The notes under the pieces are model-generated. The model saw only the letters and a list, made by a program, of their open reading frames with translations. It was not told where the DNA came from and did no database searches. Shown piece after piece: positions 12,191 through 23,247 of a stretch of 64,000 bases of DNA (the stretch's first letter is position 1; every line of letters starts with the position of its first letter). Both the position numbers and the translations under genes were made by a program. The stretch is from Eledone cirrhosa (taxonomy: Eukaryota; Mollusca; Cephalopoda; Octopoda; Eledonidae). The stretch lies in assembly GCA_964016885.1 (NCBI GenBank), contig OZ024743.1:13252086-13316085 (forward strand), given 5' to 3'.

Positions 12191-12244
12191 GCCGGCGTTT
12201 ATTATAACGCCGGCCGCTTTGTTCGTTTGTTTGTCAACAAAGCG
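12191..12244. other. Two adjacent perfect hairpins
   Basis: GCCGGCGTT-ATTATA-AACGCCGGC (12191-12214) is followed at once by CGCTTTGTT...AACAAAGCG (12215-12244). Both stems are 9 bp and perfect. Function unknown; possibly the terminus of an unrecognised element. Confidence 0.6.
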
Positions 12245-12288
12245 AACAGCCTGAATTTATGCCATACGGTGTTAAGGCAACCACGTCA

Positions 12289-12290
<2 letters not shown>

Positions 12291-12321
<31 letters not shown>

Positions 12322-12337
12322 TATATATATATATATA
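12291..12337. repeat. Poly(T) plus (AT)n tract
   Basis: A T28 run then (AT)n. Read on the minus strand it is a (TA)n-A28 tail lying just beyond the Penelope-like element at 12.4-14.0 kb, and could mark that element's 3' boundary. Confidence 0.8.
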
Positions 12338-12368
12338 GAAGTGGTTACACAACAGTTAGTTCACCAAA

Positions 12369-12408
12369 CCGAGAACAATTGTTTCACCTTCACGGATCTT
12401 CAGCTCGG
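12369..12408 (-). ncRNA. Minimal hammerhead ribozyme motif (PLE-associated)
   Basis: Read on the minus strand: CCGAG, CUGAAGA, UCC, GUGAA, GGU, GAA, AC-AAUU-GU, U, CUCGG. Seen directly: the invariant core CUGANGA and GAA; A15.1 paired with U16.1 in a two-pair stem III; U at the cleavage position; a perfect 5-bp stem I (CCGAG/CUCGG); and a short stem II of two G-C pairs plus a U-U mismatch. It lies about 180 bp downstream of the GIY-YIG end of a Penelope-like element on the same strand. Hammerhead motifs with very short stems are known from Penelope-like elements. Activity is not shown by sequence. Confidence 0.65.
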
Positions 12409-12590
12409 GATGTGTATGGTTATAGGAACAGGAAGGACAACCGTACGTACGCGCATGCGCAGAAACTCGGTCACTTCACACAGGCAATACTAGACTGCGT
12501 GCGGGAGGTATAAGGGAGCTAACTACGAAAGTCCGGAGAGTTTTTAGGTTGAAAATAAAATAAAAAAATTAACAATAAAATTACAAAGAA

Positions 12591-13980
12591 TCAGTCCGGA
12601 GCCTTGTAGTTATGCAATAGATGTTTGGTGACGTGTGGACAACGTGTGAAAAATTCACTTCTCGTGTTTAGGCAATCACTATTGCGTAATCTCTTTAGGA
12701 TAGTTATTCGTTCGTCAATACATAAGCCACACGTCGGATTTCCCCTTGCGTATGGCTTGGACTTAGTGATGGCTTTCCATTGAATGGAGTAGCCTATACT
12801 TGAGTCCTTGAGGGACCATACGTGGCTCGCGAGTTTCGTGGATGAACGTCTGTCCGGGTATCTGAAGATAGACTGGTGGTTCAGGAAACGCTCCTTGAAT
12901 CTCCATGCCCACATAGGATTTGACCTCCTGTGGTTCGTTTGGTCGGTTGAAGGTGACCACAGCTTCATAGATTACAGCTGGCGTGTTGCATTGCTGTTGA
13001 AGGGGGCAAGCTTCTGGCTTACGGCAAGAGCACCCTGGTGGGGTGTTGTTCCTAGGGCTGCTGGTGATGTGGGCCTTCATGTTCTTAGCGCAGGAGTATC
13101 CTAGTTTAACTTTGTGTCGGTTAAAGATGGAGCGGTATTTATGACCTATGGGGAAGTGTCTATCTAAGAGGGCTAGAAATGTTTTTCCTACATTGGTTTT
13201 AACGTTGAGTTTAATGGAGGAGAGAACCAGATAGTTTGTCTAAGGATGCCCTTACTTTTCTTAATGGTGTTGTTGCTAGTGGGAGAGTCGGTGATAGGTT
13301 GTGAGAAGCTGCTGTTAGCCAACGCTGTGTTATAGTAGGGTGCCGCCCTGTCAAAGATAGCCTTATTAGAGGAGAGGTTTGAGATTCTAGTACTGATATT
13401 CTTAACGAAGTTTCTAAAAACAGTGGCAGCGTGGCATGAGTCCTAGTGAATGTAATTAAGTTTCTCGTTTAGCTTGTGGAAGGGTCTGTGTGTGTGTGTG
13501 CGAAGGTCTAAATTAATGTCTAAGAAATCTACGCTAGAGAGGTTGGTGGCTACTGTTATCTTAAGGCCTAACCCATTGAAGGTAGAAGCTAAGTCTTTTT
13601 TAAACGGGTCGAGGTCGTGACCACTTTTATGGTTCGATAAAGTCAGTCCATCGTCACGGTATATTCCCGTGTGGAAGTCCGTGAATCTAACACGTAATAT
13701 GTCTAAGATAAAAAGGCCAACCAAGTCACATAGGTCAGCACTGTCAAACGATCCCATGGAGACGTCGAACAGGTCTGAAGATGTAGACTTCTTTGCCCAG
13801 GCTACTCCGTTGTTGAAGAGGAGGGTTTCCGGCAGTGAGCGATGATTTCCCTGTTTAAACCATCGACGGTGGTATAAGTGGTAGCGAAGTCCAACGCTTT
13901 GTTTAACAGGGTCTCTGAGATCGACGGGTAAAAATCGACAATGTCAAACTGTGTGAACTTCGCTTTTTTGGTAATATTTT
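12591..13980 (-). pseudogene. Penelope-like element ORF (RT plus GIY-YIG), 5'-truncated
   Basis: Reverse transcriptase motif A reads FDIVDFYPSIS (about 13917-13949). The catalytic motif C is YRDD (13650-13661). A Cys-rich CSCRKPEACPL segment follows, then a GIY-YIG endonuclease remnant with YVGM, FKER--NHQS, HVWSLKD and CGLC. RT plus C-terminal GIY-YIG is diagnostic of Penelope-like retroelements, which nick DNA and prime at the target. The frame breaks at least three times: a one-base loss after HCRK near 13.83 kb, a stop near 13.45 kb, and a shift near 12.9 kb between YVGM and FKER. The N-terminal part is absent, because similarity ends at about 13980 where another element begins. Dead copy. 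Confidence 0.88.
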
Positions 13981-14066
13981 CGTCATATTGTTGTAATAAT
14001 ATTACCAGATTTAATAACAGAACACACCCACTGTTTGGTTACTTTGCGCTTCATGTTTCTGCAGAA

Positions 14067-14330
14067 ACATGACAACAACATACATAGGCGAGACAGCTCG
14101 TAGCATAGGTGAAAGGATAGACCAACACTAAAAGGACGAAAACACGGTTCAGTACTATACGAACACGCCAGACAACAACATGACCGTAACATAGACAACA
14201 TAGAAATTAAAATAATATCTAAACATAGAAATGACCCAGCAGATAGGCAAATCAGAGGGGCAAGTGAAATAGAACTTAGAAGGCCAAAGCTAAACAGAAA
14301 AAATTGAATGGAATAGAAACAACACCCAAA
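14067..14330 (+). pseudogene. PLE GIY-YIG endonuclease fragment
   Basis: Translation begins TYIGETARSIGERIDQH. After a frame change near 14128 it continues as VLYEHARQQHDRN, IEIKIISKHRNDPADRQI and ASEIELRRPKLNRKN. This is the typical GIY-YIG domain of Penelope-like elements: YIGET--R---RI--H, then DP--RQI-EA-EI. The reverse transcriptase part is missing upstream, so the copy is 5'-truncated, and a frameshift also disables it. It belongs to a different subfamily from the elements at 12.6 and 28.4 kb, which carry a YVG/YIGL domain with Cys motifs. Confidence 0.8.
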
Positions 14331-14588
14331 CAAACAATACTGACCTAAGAGAAATATAAATAAATAAATAAATATATACACAAGCACAATAACAACAAAC
14401 ACATATAAACACACACTAGTAAACTAAGATAGAATACAATAACCAAAACACAGTCACCCAAACGCGAACACACACCAAACACTATACACACACGCAAACG
14501 CATGCGCAGAGAAGAAGACAAAAAATAAGTAAATAAACAGATTAAATAAAGGTGGCGTAGATACAGCAGCAGGAACATAATAGCACCA

Positions 14589-14618
14589 CTGACGATGTTG
14601 CAGATGTGCAACGAAAGA
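14589..14618 (+). ncRNA. Hammerhead-like motif (PLE pLTR), partly degenerate
   Basis: CUGACGA, U, GUUGC, AGAUGU, GCAAC, GAA, AGAACU. The core CUGANGA and GAA are present and stem II is five perfect pairs (GUUGC/GCAAC). Stem I is reduced to about two pairs, so activity is doubtful. The related motif at 55669-55711 has stem II GUCAC/GUGAC: the sequence differs but pairing is kept, which supports a real RNA structure. Confidence 0.5.
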
Positions 14619-14817
14619 ACTTTGTTAGACTATATATATGTGTTTGTGTCTATATTATATCTGTATGTTTGACCGTTGGTCAGTCAATGTTAAACATTGA
14701 GGACCGAATGAATTAGCTGATATAAAATATACAGAAGCGAAAACCAAACAAACAGTGAGTGTGTTCTGTTATTAATTCTGGCAATATTATTACAACAATA
14801 TGACCCTCCCCAAATAT

Positions 14818-14819
<2 letters not shown>

Positions 14820-14849
<30 letters not shown>

Positions 14850-14943
14850 GGATGGATTAATGAATGTACCTATGTATATATACAATACATAGCGTACACG
14901 AGAAACTTTAAACTGTTCACACAAGTTAATGATAAATATACAC

Positions 14944-15021
<78 letters not shown>
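14820..15021. repeat. (TA)n microsatellites
   Basis: TA runs at 14820-14850 and 14946-15021 separated by about 95 bp of unique sequence. Confidence 0.95.
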
Positions 15022-15024
<3 letters not shown>

Positions 15025-18000
15025 TATGTACATGAACACGAGGATTAATTGTAAGACAGTATTCTCACCCACTAATCTAAAATATGAGACCAATACACCT
15101 ATATTATCAACAGATTAACATATGGAAACTTTAAAATACAATTTCATCAATTAAAACACCCAGTGTTCTCCTAGTTTACCACATAAAAATTGCTTAATAC
15201 AAATCTACATCTAAGTCAGAACTGTACTGTTTAAAATTCCGTGGACAATTCGTTGGTCATGAAAACGTTAAAGTACTCACAATTTCAGAATAGAAACATC
15301 CAATATTCACATGTACAATGTACAGAAATATATGTATACACAGACACAAGGACAATCAGACGCACACACACACATTATATATATATACATCTCTCTCTAC
15401 ATACACACACACACACATATATATATACTTATATATTGACATGCTCTCCAAGAATACAGCAAAATACTTACACAAGAGCACGCTGATGGGAAAGATACAG
15501 AAAAAAGCAACCTTCTGCAAGGAAAATATCAACATCAGCTTCAAACGTACTAAATAAGTTATCTAGACAATTTTTAAACATAAAACAATTGATTATTAAA
15601 AGAAAAGAGGGGGAATTGAACTAAGGTAAGATGGATGAGAAATCATCTAAATTGTGGTGTATTCAGGTAGTTGAAAGAAAGATTCTTTAGGATCACGCAG
15701 GGAAATCTCCTGTCTAAATTATGTTGTGGTAAAGGACATCTGTTACTTCCAGCCACTTCCTATTGACCTGAGATTAAAGAACACTTACCTTTAGCAACTG
15801 ATACGCTTTTCAAATATATTATTAGGGCTCATACCTGATGCTTTGGTTTTCACATTCTCAAACCAAATGGATACTATGCAAATAAGTCATAATCAATTCG
15901 GAGTGTATAAGAATATATTAGATGATGAGAAATTCCATCAATTATCCTCACAACTAATTACTTCGCCGTTTCAGGGATCACAACTCTCTTGCAGTTTCCA
16001 TTAGTTTTTCTCTCTACATATATACTATACGAATACATCATATGGTACAATGATATTAATGCAAAACATATTAACTACCATCCTGTAAATGAATTGCAAT
16101 TGTATATTCTAGATCACCAATTCTTTTGACAAAATTTGGTGTTGTGAATCCTTGAAATATATTCTGCACACGAAGTGCAAATATTTTGTAATTATTAAAT
16201 TAACCTTATGGGATTCATGAAAGAGAACGCAAAATATCCCTTATTTTGTTCACCTACCTATATTAATTGAGCCCATTTCAATATCGTGGATAATGTTCGC
16301 TGTCTTTAGTGTCTAGAATGTATAAACATCATGATTCGAAGCAGTGTTGTTTATATCCTTTATTTGTGGAAGTTATGCTTTCTGCAATCCCTACGTACTG
16401 GTACGGATTTTATGCTTCTGTTATAATTACATAGATCATAGATGACAAATAATCATGTAAACATTTTGCCTTCGAGTTGAAGTCATTACATAGACACTTG
16501 ATCCGGTAAAAATAATAACTAAATCACTTTAAAATAACATTTAACCTTCCTCAGAATACGAAAGATACATTGGATAAGCTAATCATAAATACACGATGAC
16601 TGCCATGGTTCAGTCCTCTTTCTAACACTTTTGATCATTTATTTAGTAAATCGGATCTGATCCGTGTTGCAAAACGCCACGTCAATTTACTGATATTTTG
16701 TTGTTGCTTCTTAAAATAAGAGAATTTGAAATAGTAAGAAGGTAGTAATAGTAAATAGGATAATATATATCATATTGTTGGGATACATTAGCCCCTGTAG
16801 ACTAAAGGACCATGGGTTTTACTTAATGAGATCAACTAATAACTGACTGTGACGTCAATCTTCAATGGAGAATGTCTTATTTGTTTATTTGATTTGATAC
16901 ACATTTACCCCCCCCCCCCCTTCATGTGTAGACTTCGAAATGTTATTTTCATTTCTTCTTTACATTAATTATTTATGTATTGTGGTGTGCAGGGTTGGTA
17001 TAAGTAATATGTGCAGCCATGACCTGCTTTTAGATGTTTCTTCCGCTATTTTGCAAACCCACAAGTTTATCTATCCACAAATCCTGAACTATCAATTCAT
17101 TCATTTATAACATATATCTGCGTGTTTATGATTAAGGTTTATTGTACAATGTTTTATTATTAATAAAAAGAAAGAGCATGACATAAAGTATCATCCAATA
17201 GCTTTCAAATCCAGTGTTACTGGAGGAGTTTCAATGCTATATGTACTGCTAATTGTTCAAAGCTCAATAGCATATAGTGATCACTATGTTGTCAGGTAAT
17301 GGAAATTTCAACAGAAATTATTAACAGAAATGCTGATTTTTCAATATTTGTTTAAACGATTACTGTCTTTTCAATTTTACTTTCCCTGCGTTGCTTACGC
17401 AAATGTTATCACAAATGCTTTTAAATTCATACTGTACTCCACTTCTTTAATAAAAAATGTAACTATCCTACATAATCAGTCTGGGCTCATTGTTGATCGT
17501 GGAGGTATCTTGTTCACCTTATATTTAGAAAACATTCCCTCCTCTTGTAATATATAACTAAAAGTTACAAATATTTTTAATCAATTACAATATTAGGCAC
17601 ACTACCAGCCAATTTATTGAAAAAAAATAATTCAAAAATATCATTTGGATATCTCATAGCTACAATTTTACCCCTCGTAGGGTTTCCTCTTATTTGGCAA
17701 TTGTAGTGAATTAGTGTCAGAATTGCTTTCGTATCCTGGAGTTGAAACCAGTTTTTGACAGGTTTCGAGTATCTTTATGCATATTCTCTGTGCTAATTTA
17801 GTAATATTATACAAGAAGTTACATACGACTTACTCTTTCCATTTGTTCACATATTTCATTGACTGAAGCTTTAATTGTATACAGAAGTGGGGCATTCTAT
17901 TTAATACGTAAATATTAATTGTGGCTCTTCTCATGATAAACTCCTTCACCCCTAAAGGTACAGTATTCATAATCTGTAAATTCATTTCTCTATTTCTAAT

Positions 18001-18439
18001 ATTGTAGATATTCTTGCAACGTCTCTTATTTGATGCAAGTTACATATTATATATTCCAATGCATCTTCGGTTTGCACTCTCTTGCAAAACTTTTGTTGGT
18101 GACTTTTATTGTTGAAGAATGACTAAAATATCAAATCACTCGTCGTTTCGAACTTACTAATAACGTTAATACCATTTAATTGGCTTGGGCAATTGTGATG
18201 TGGTTTCCAAAGATCCAGTAAGAAACAAATTTTGAAATTGAATGAACACGGCATCCGACGTTTCCCCTTTTGTATCATTTAATTAATTCAATAAAACAGT
18301 TTCAATACGTTATATGCGTATACTCAACCAATGCTTCGAACTCTGAAAACCGTTTGTACTAATTAAAAGGTAAATACAGTAACCTCCATGCAACAATGCA
18401 CTGAATCATGTACAACTAGCTTTACAAAAAAAGGAAAGG
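15022..18439. other. Unique AT-rich sequence, no gene seen
   Basis: Contains a TA/CA microsatellite at 15358-15432 and a C13 run at 16908-16920. I translated the minus strand of 17.3-18.4 kb and could not extend the transposase relic of 18.44-19.35 kb convincingly. No exon-like long frame. Confidence 0.4.
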
Positions 18440-19346
18440 AAACATACCCTTGGTTTCAGGCTTATTTTCTCGTTTGAAATACTTATATGTACCTTTCATT
18501 TTACTTCCATTATCGTAGCATAATGTCAAAATTTAAGGACATGTTTTTCAACTCTGTTGAACAAACCTCTGTTAATTCATTAATAATAATGAATGCGATA
18601 AAACGATTTCTGATGGACTGAGTTGTGAAAGGCAATTGAGAAGACTGTATGAATACAAAATATTTAATAATTGTCATCTGTTTTGTATAGCGACATCAGT
18701 CGTTTAATCAAACATTAAAGAGAAATATTCTCCATTTTCCAGTCTGTATAATCTTGAAATGATTGCATTAGTTAATTTCAGTAAGTTTATTTAGAATGAT
18801 TTTTGACAAGATAATATATGCTCAGTTTATTGTCGCTTATTTTGCATAGATATTCAATAATCACAGGATTAAGTAGAGCTTATTTCAGGAAATTTCCCCT
18901 TTGTTGAGCATACAAAGTATCATTGGATCCACGTAAATCAAAATTATGCTCTGTCAGGACTTTTATTAATACGATCAATATTTCTAAATCTGTGTGCCAA
19001 TATTTCTGTTTCTTTTCCAATAAGTGCAGCAGTCTATTGCTTTACCTTCTTTTATCCCGAATTCCAGTTCCATCCATTTCTAGTAATTATTAATGGGATT
19101 AAGTATTTTCTCATGCAGCCCTAACAGAGCGTCTATATTGTGCCAATCGTTACCGATCTTGTCAAACAATACCCAGACTTTGCTTAAAGTAGCATTAGTA
19201 AATATCGCGCAACAGAAACAAAAGACAGAACTGTGGATATCAGATATTGTAATCTTCTTTGTTGGCAACATCACTATTGGCAAGATTTCTGTTGAATATT
19301 CTATTGTCATTTTGAGAATTAAATTTCTGCTCTCACTGTTGCCCAT
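18440..19346 (-). pseudogene. TTF-zinc-finger / hAT-like (ZMYM1-like) transposase relic
   Basis: On the minus strand a frame from 19346 to 19080 contains VFCFCC--F and DWHNI--LL--HE, the pattern of a TTF-type zinc finger. It is followed by WMELE---KEGKAID. In a shifted frame near 18990-18885 comes LIVLIKVLTEHNFDLRGSND, TLYAQQRGNFL, then ENGEYFSLMFD near 18.75 kb. This order (TTF finger, W-ELE, 'FRGSN--LY----GNFL', 'KYFS-I-D') is typical of domesticated or transposon-encoded hAT-like proteins annotated as zinc finger MYM-type 1-like. Many stops and frame changes show long decay. The end toward 18.4 kb is uncertain. No terminal repeats seen. Confidence 0.55.
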
Positions 19347-21198
19347 GTTTGATGATAAAGTATCTCAGTGATGCATTTTGCTGAACAGTTGACAAGTCGA
19401 TTTCATTTGATTCATCTGTGATTCTTACATAACTATTTGAAAGTTAGTTCTTGATATGTAGCTGCAAAATTCTTTATATTCTTAAAGATATAAATTTTCG
19501 ATACTCACACTTGTGCTAGTTTTCTAATGTTCCAGTGATGTTTTATTCTCATATCATAGTGTAGAACTAGAACAGGTCCTTTTGCGGAGAGTCTTTCTTT
19601 TATCTTTTTTTGTTGTTGTCTAATTTACCAATATCGGTGACTATTGTATAATGTACATTAAATGATGGGAATGTATCCAATGACGAGCCCGAAAAATATT
19701 TCTATCCTGAAAACCATAATTCCCAAAATATTTATACTCTGAAAACCAGAATTTGCAAGAGATTCACTAAATCCCTCTTCACTTGGAACAATTCTAGTGT
19801 TGTGAATTTCCTATAAAACTACATATTTTTTAATAAAAACATTCCCCGTCGATCCAATTCACAACCCAAATAATGGTAGGAAATTCATCATCGTCACCCA
19901 CCTCCAACAGAAATGTGTGTGCGCATTTCGTTAAACATATTATTTATAAATTGTTTGGTTGGAAATATATTTCTGAGAAAACATTCTTTGTACAATGTTA
20001 ATAAATATAGAGCTAAGAATCGCTTCTTCGAAAAGAATTTCATATTTATAAGCGCAAATCATGTTTTTAAATTGTTGTGAAGTATGTTCCCTCATCTGAA
20101 AAGATGTGGCATGTCTTTCTGAGCAATGTTTGAAGTAGTATTTTAACTTATTCTATTAAGACAGCGGATAAAAATCACAAAATCAATTAAATCGTATGGC
20201 CATGGAGCAGGATGGATACGAACTCTGTTCTTTAAGTAAGTCAATTTCAATTCTGCCTTCTCCCGAATCAGTTAATCAATCTGTCGAAAAAATGTTCTTC
20301 AAGATATATACACAATGTTTACATTATAAATATCTATGTAAGAATACTTTTATCATAATACACTTAATATTTGACAAAACGCAACATGGAATAATTGATT
20401 TACCTTATGGTGATTCCTGTTAATGCTTTTATGGGTTTACGAATAAGACATATTTGCAGCGTATAATCAGATCTATGAAAGAACGCTACAGCTTAAACAT
20501 TTATATTTTGTTTTCGATAATGCGTTGTAAAAATATTTGCTCGGACCACTCAAAGGATGTATAACTGATTTACATGAAAGATAGTTAAATAGCATATTAT
20601 ATAGATTGATCTAAAAGGTATTGGAAAATTGCATTGTACATGTATTCTCGGTGGATAGGTGAGCAAAGGCCATGCATTTACTATTTGGCATACAATTTAT
20701 TCTTGTATCAGATGCAAGAATGCAATATGTTACTGTATACTGCAAATTATCTGTTGTTTCTTTCCCTCTTTTGTACAAGGGAAACAGCTTTATGCAGGGT
20801 TTACTGAAGTATACAGAAGAATCAAAAAGAAAGTTAACTGCACTCGCGTCGTGGAAACATAAAAAAACTTACCAAAACGTGTGTAGAAATATATAAGTAC
20901 AAATGTAAAGGAAAAAAATAGGAAAGTGAGAAAGGGAAAGCTAAATGAAAAAGAAAGCGTAAGTTAGCGCTTGTTTAGTTTATGATATGTTTTTATATCA
21001 TCCTTTTAGAGACTCTGTGATCTGGATGTTATCTTGTAAGATAAATACATAAAACATAGATTATTTCATTGTACTGCAATCAATGTATAGACTACATCAT
21101 GCTCATGAAAAAAACAATTTGTTTTCATTTGCCACTATCCTCTGTTTGGGCGTCAACTATCTCGGTTAAGGCCTTTACGAAACGTTCGAACCTGCTTC
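19347..21198. other. Unique AT-rich sequence, no gene seen
   Basis: No recognised domain or repeat. Just before the SELENOO-like frame a pyrimidine-rich stretch ending CTTTCTCAG (to about 21238) could pass for a splice acceptor, but nothing supports an upstream exon. Confidence 0.35.
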
Positions 21199-21351
21199 TT
21201 GAACAAGACTGAGACCTGTTATTTTTGCCTTTCTCAGGTACATGATCATATCGCCCCTAAAATTTGTCCATTAGTGTCGTTCAATACTATTAAATCGCTA
21301 CATACTGCTATCACCTATTTATGTCCGTGCAAACAGCAAAAGGGACTTAAA

Positions 21352-23247
21352 ATGAAACAACTGAATTTTGATAACCAAGCGCTTAAATGCCTACATTTTG
21401 ATTCTTCAGACGATGTTAAAACCCAGAGAACCATACCTAATGCATGTTTTTCGAAGGCACCACCGACTCCAGTCGAGAACCCAGTAATGGTAGTATATTC
21501 TTCGTCTGCTGTAGAGTTATTGGGATTAAGAGTTGAAGACATTGAAACTAGTGAAGCCGTGGAATATTTCAGTGGTACTAAACTTATGAAAGGTTCACAA
21601 CCAGCTGCCCATTGTTATTGTGGTTATCAGTTTGTTTTATTTTCAGGTCAACTTGGTGATGGTGCTGCCATTTATCTCGGTGAAGTTGTAAATGAAAACA
21701 ATCAAAGATGGGAAATACAGTTAAAAGGTGCTGGCCTCACACCTTTCTCTCGTGGAGCCGATGGCAGAACAGTTTTGCGCAGTAGTATTAGATAATTTTT
21801 ATGTAGTGAGGCTTTTTATTACTTGGGTTTTCCTACCACCAGAGCTGAAACATGTATAACATCAGATTCTACAGTTATAAAAGATATGTTCTACACAGGC
21901 GACTCATGCCACGAAAAATCTACCATCATCCTCCGCATTGCACCAACATTTCTCCGGTTTGGATCATTCGAAATTTTCTGAGATGAAGATAGTTTGACCC
22001 ATCGATCTGGTCCAAGTTCTGGTAACAAGGAAATACTATTACAGCTGTTACAGTCTATTACAGTCAAGTCATTTTACCCTGAGATATGGTCAGAACATGA
22101 AAATAAAGAAGAAATGTATTTGAATTTCTACAGAGAAATTGTAAAAAGGACAGCAAAACTGGTGGCAGCTTGGCAATGTGTTGGATGGTGTCATGGAGTA
22201 TTGAACACTGACATCATGAGTATTTTGGGTTTAACATTAGACTATGGACCGTCTGGATTCATGGACATATTTAATGAACATTTCATGTGTAATGCTTCTG
22301 ATGGAGAAGGCCGATATTCCTACAGTAAACAACCAGAGATTTGTAAATGGAACTGCCATAAATTGGCTGAAGATGCTATACCACTTGATAGAACGTTACC
22401 TGAGTTAGAAAATATCTTTGACATGATATTTGATGAGGAATACTATGGACTGATGAAGAAAAAGCTCAGCTTCCAAAAAGATCACAAAGATCTGAACAAT
22501 ATTGTTAAAGAACTTCTGAAAACTATGGTTTCAACGGGACCAGATTTCACAAACACTTTCCGTTTCCTGAGTAAATTAGCTGTTTCTGGTGAAAAAGGCC
22601 TTAACATAGATGAAGCTGTTGCGTATCTTGTTTCAAATTGTTCAACCATAGATGAACTAAAAGCTGACTGTCAACCTCGAGTAAATTCAAGATATTTTAA
22701 CTTAGTTTTGGCAATTGCTCAAACCAACCCCAAATTATTACAACGACTGGGACCAGATGTCCGTAAAGTTTTTAAGGAGCTGGAAAGGATTGAAAAAGTA
22801 AAGAAACTTGCTGACAGGACTCAACAAGAGAAGGAACAGAGTGACCAGACAGAATGGAGAACTTGGTTGGAACAATATCTTCAGTTGTTACAAACCGAGG
22901 CCAGTGACGAAGAAAATTTGGAAGAATTCTGCAAAAAAAGGGTCCGAATTATGAATAGTATTAACCCGAGGTTTGTACTCCGCAACTATATCGCAGAGAA
23001 TGCCATAAAGGCAGCAGAAACTGGTGATTTCTCCGAGGTGCACCGTGTCTACAGTCTTCTACAAAATCCATATTCTGACAATGTAGAATTAGATACTATT
23101 TCCACAAACAAAGTAGAAGCCACTTCAAATATTGACAACACTGAACAAGCTGTTGAGAGTTCCTCAGAATGCAGTATGTCTGGATTCAGTTACGACTCTA
23201 AACCTCCAAGTTGGGCTTATGACATACGTGTTTCTTGATCTTCATAA
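21352..23247 (+). pseudogene. SELENOO: Selenoprotein O, intronless copy with two in-frame stops
   Basis: Selenoprotein O is a mitochondrial pseudokinase-fold enzyme that AMPylates proteins. One reading frame from ATG 21352 covers nearly the whole family, 631 codons against roughly 670 in human. Recognisable blocks are EIQLKGAGLTPFSR, DGRTVLRSSIR, RFGSFEIF, GVLNTDIMSILGLTLDYGPS and RYSYSKQPEICKWN. The C-terminus reads WAYDIRVS-TGA-Ser-Ser-TAA; animal SELENOO has selenocysteine in just this antepenultimate place. Two stops interrupt it: TAA 21793-21795, where the family has Glu after RSSIR, and TGA 21979-21981. The conserved Asn of NTDNMS is Ile. No frameshift and no intron occurs over 1.9 kb, whereas vertebrate SELENOO has several exons. 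A processed pseudogene is the best reading. The frame is open upstream to 21199. I found no convincing SECIS element by eye. Confidence 0.85.
23236..23247 (+). other. Preserved selenocysteine-type C-terminal codons (TGA-S-S-TAA)
   Basis: The TGA at 23236-23238 is followed in frame by TCT, TCA and TAA. It would look like a simple stop, but its place two residues before the end is the known Sec position of animal SELENOO. Confidence 0.7.

Larger units (their letters stand above)
13982..14824 (+). mobile_element. Second Penelope-like element with inverted partial pLTR
   Basis: A ~57-bp inverted repeat flanks the unit: 13982-14038 against 14744-14804. Inside are a GIY-YIG coding remnant (14067-14330), a hammerhead-like motif (14589-14618) and a 3' terminus ATGACCCTCCCC-AAATATAACAATAT at the edge of a TA run. 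Penelope-like elements are known for LTR-like repeats (pLTRs) in direct or inverted orientation and for frequent 5' truncation, which explains the inverted left piece. The same terminus is found at both ends of the palindrome at 55404-55873. Confidence 0.6.

Noticed and set aside
21199..21351. N-terminal extension or upstream exon of SELENOO
   Set aside because: The frame is open and preceded by a splice-acceptor-like CTTTCTCAG, but the translated part has no family similarity before MKQLNFDNQAL.
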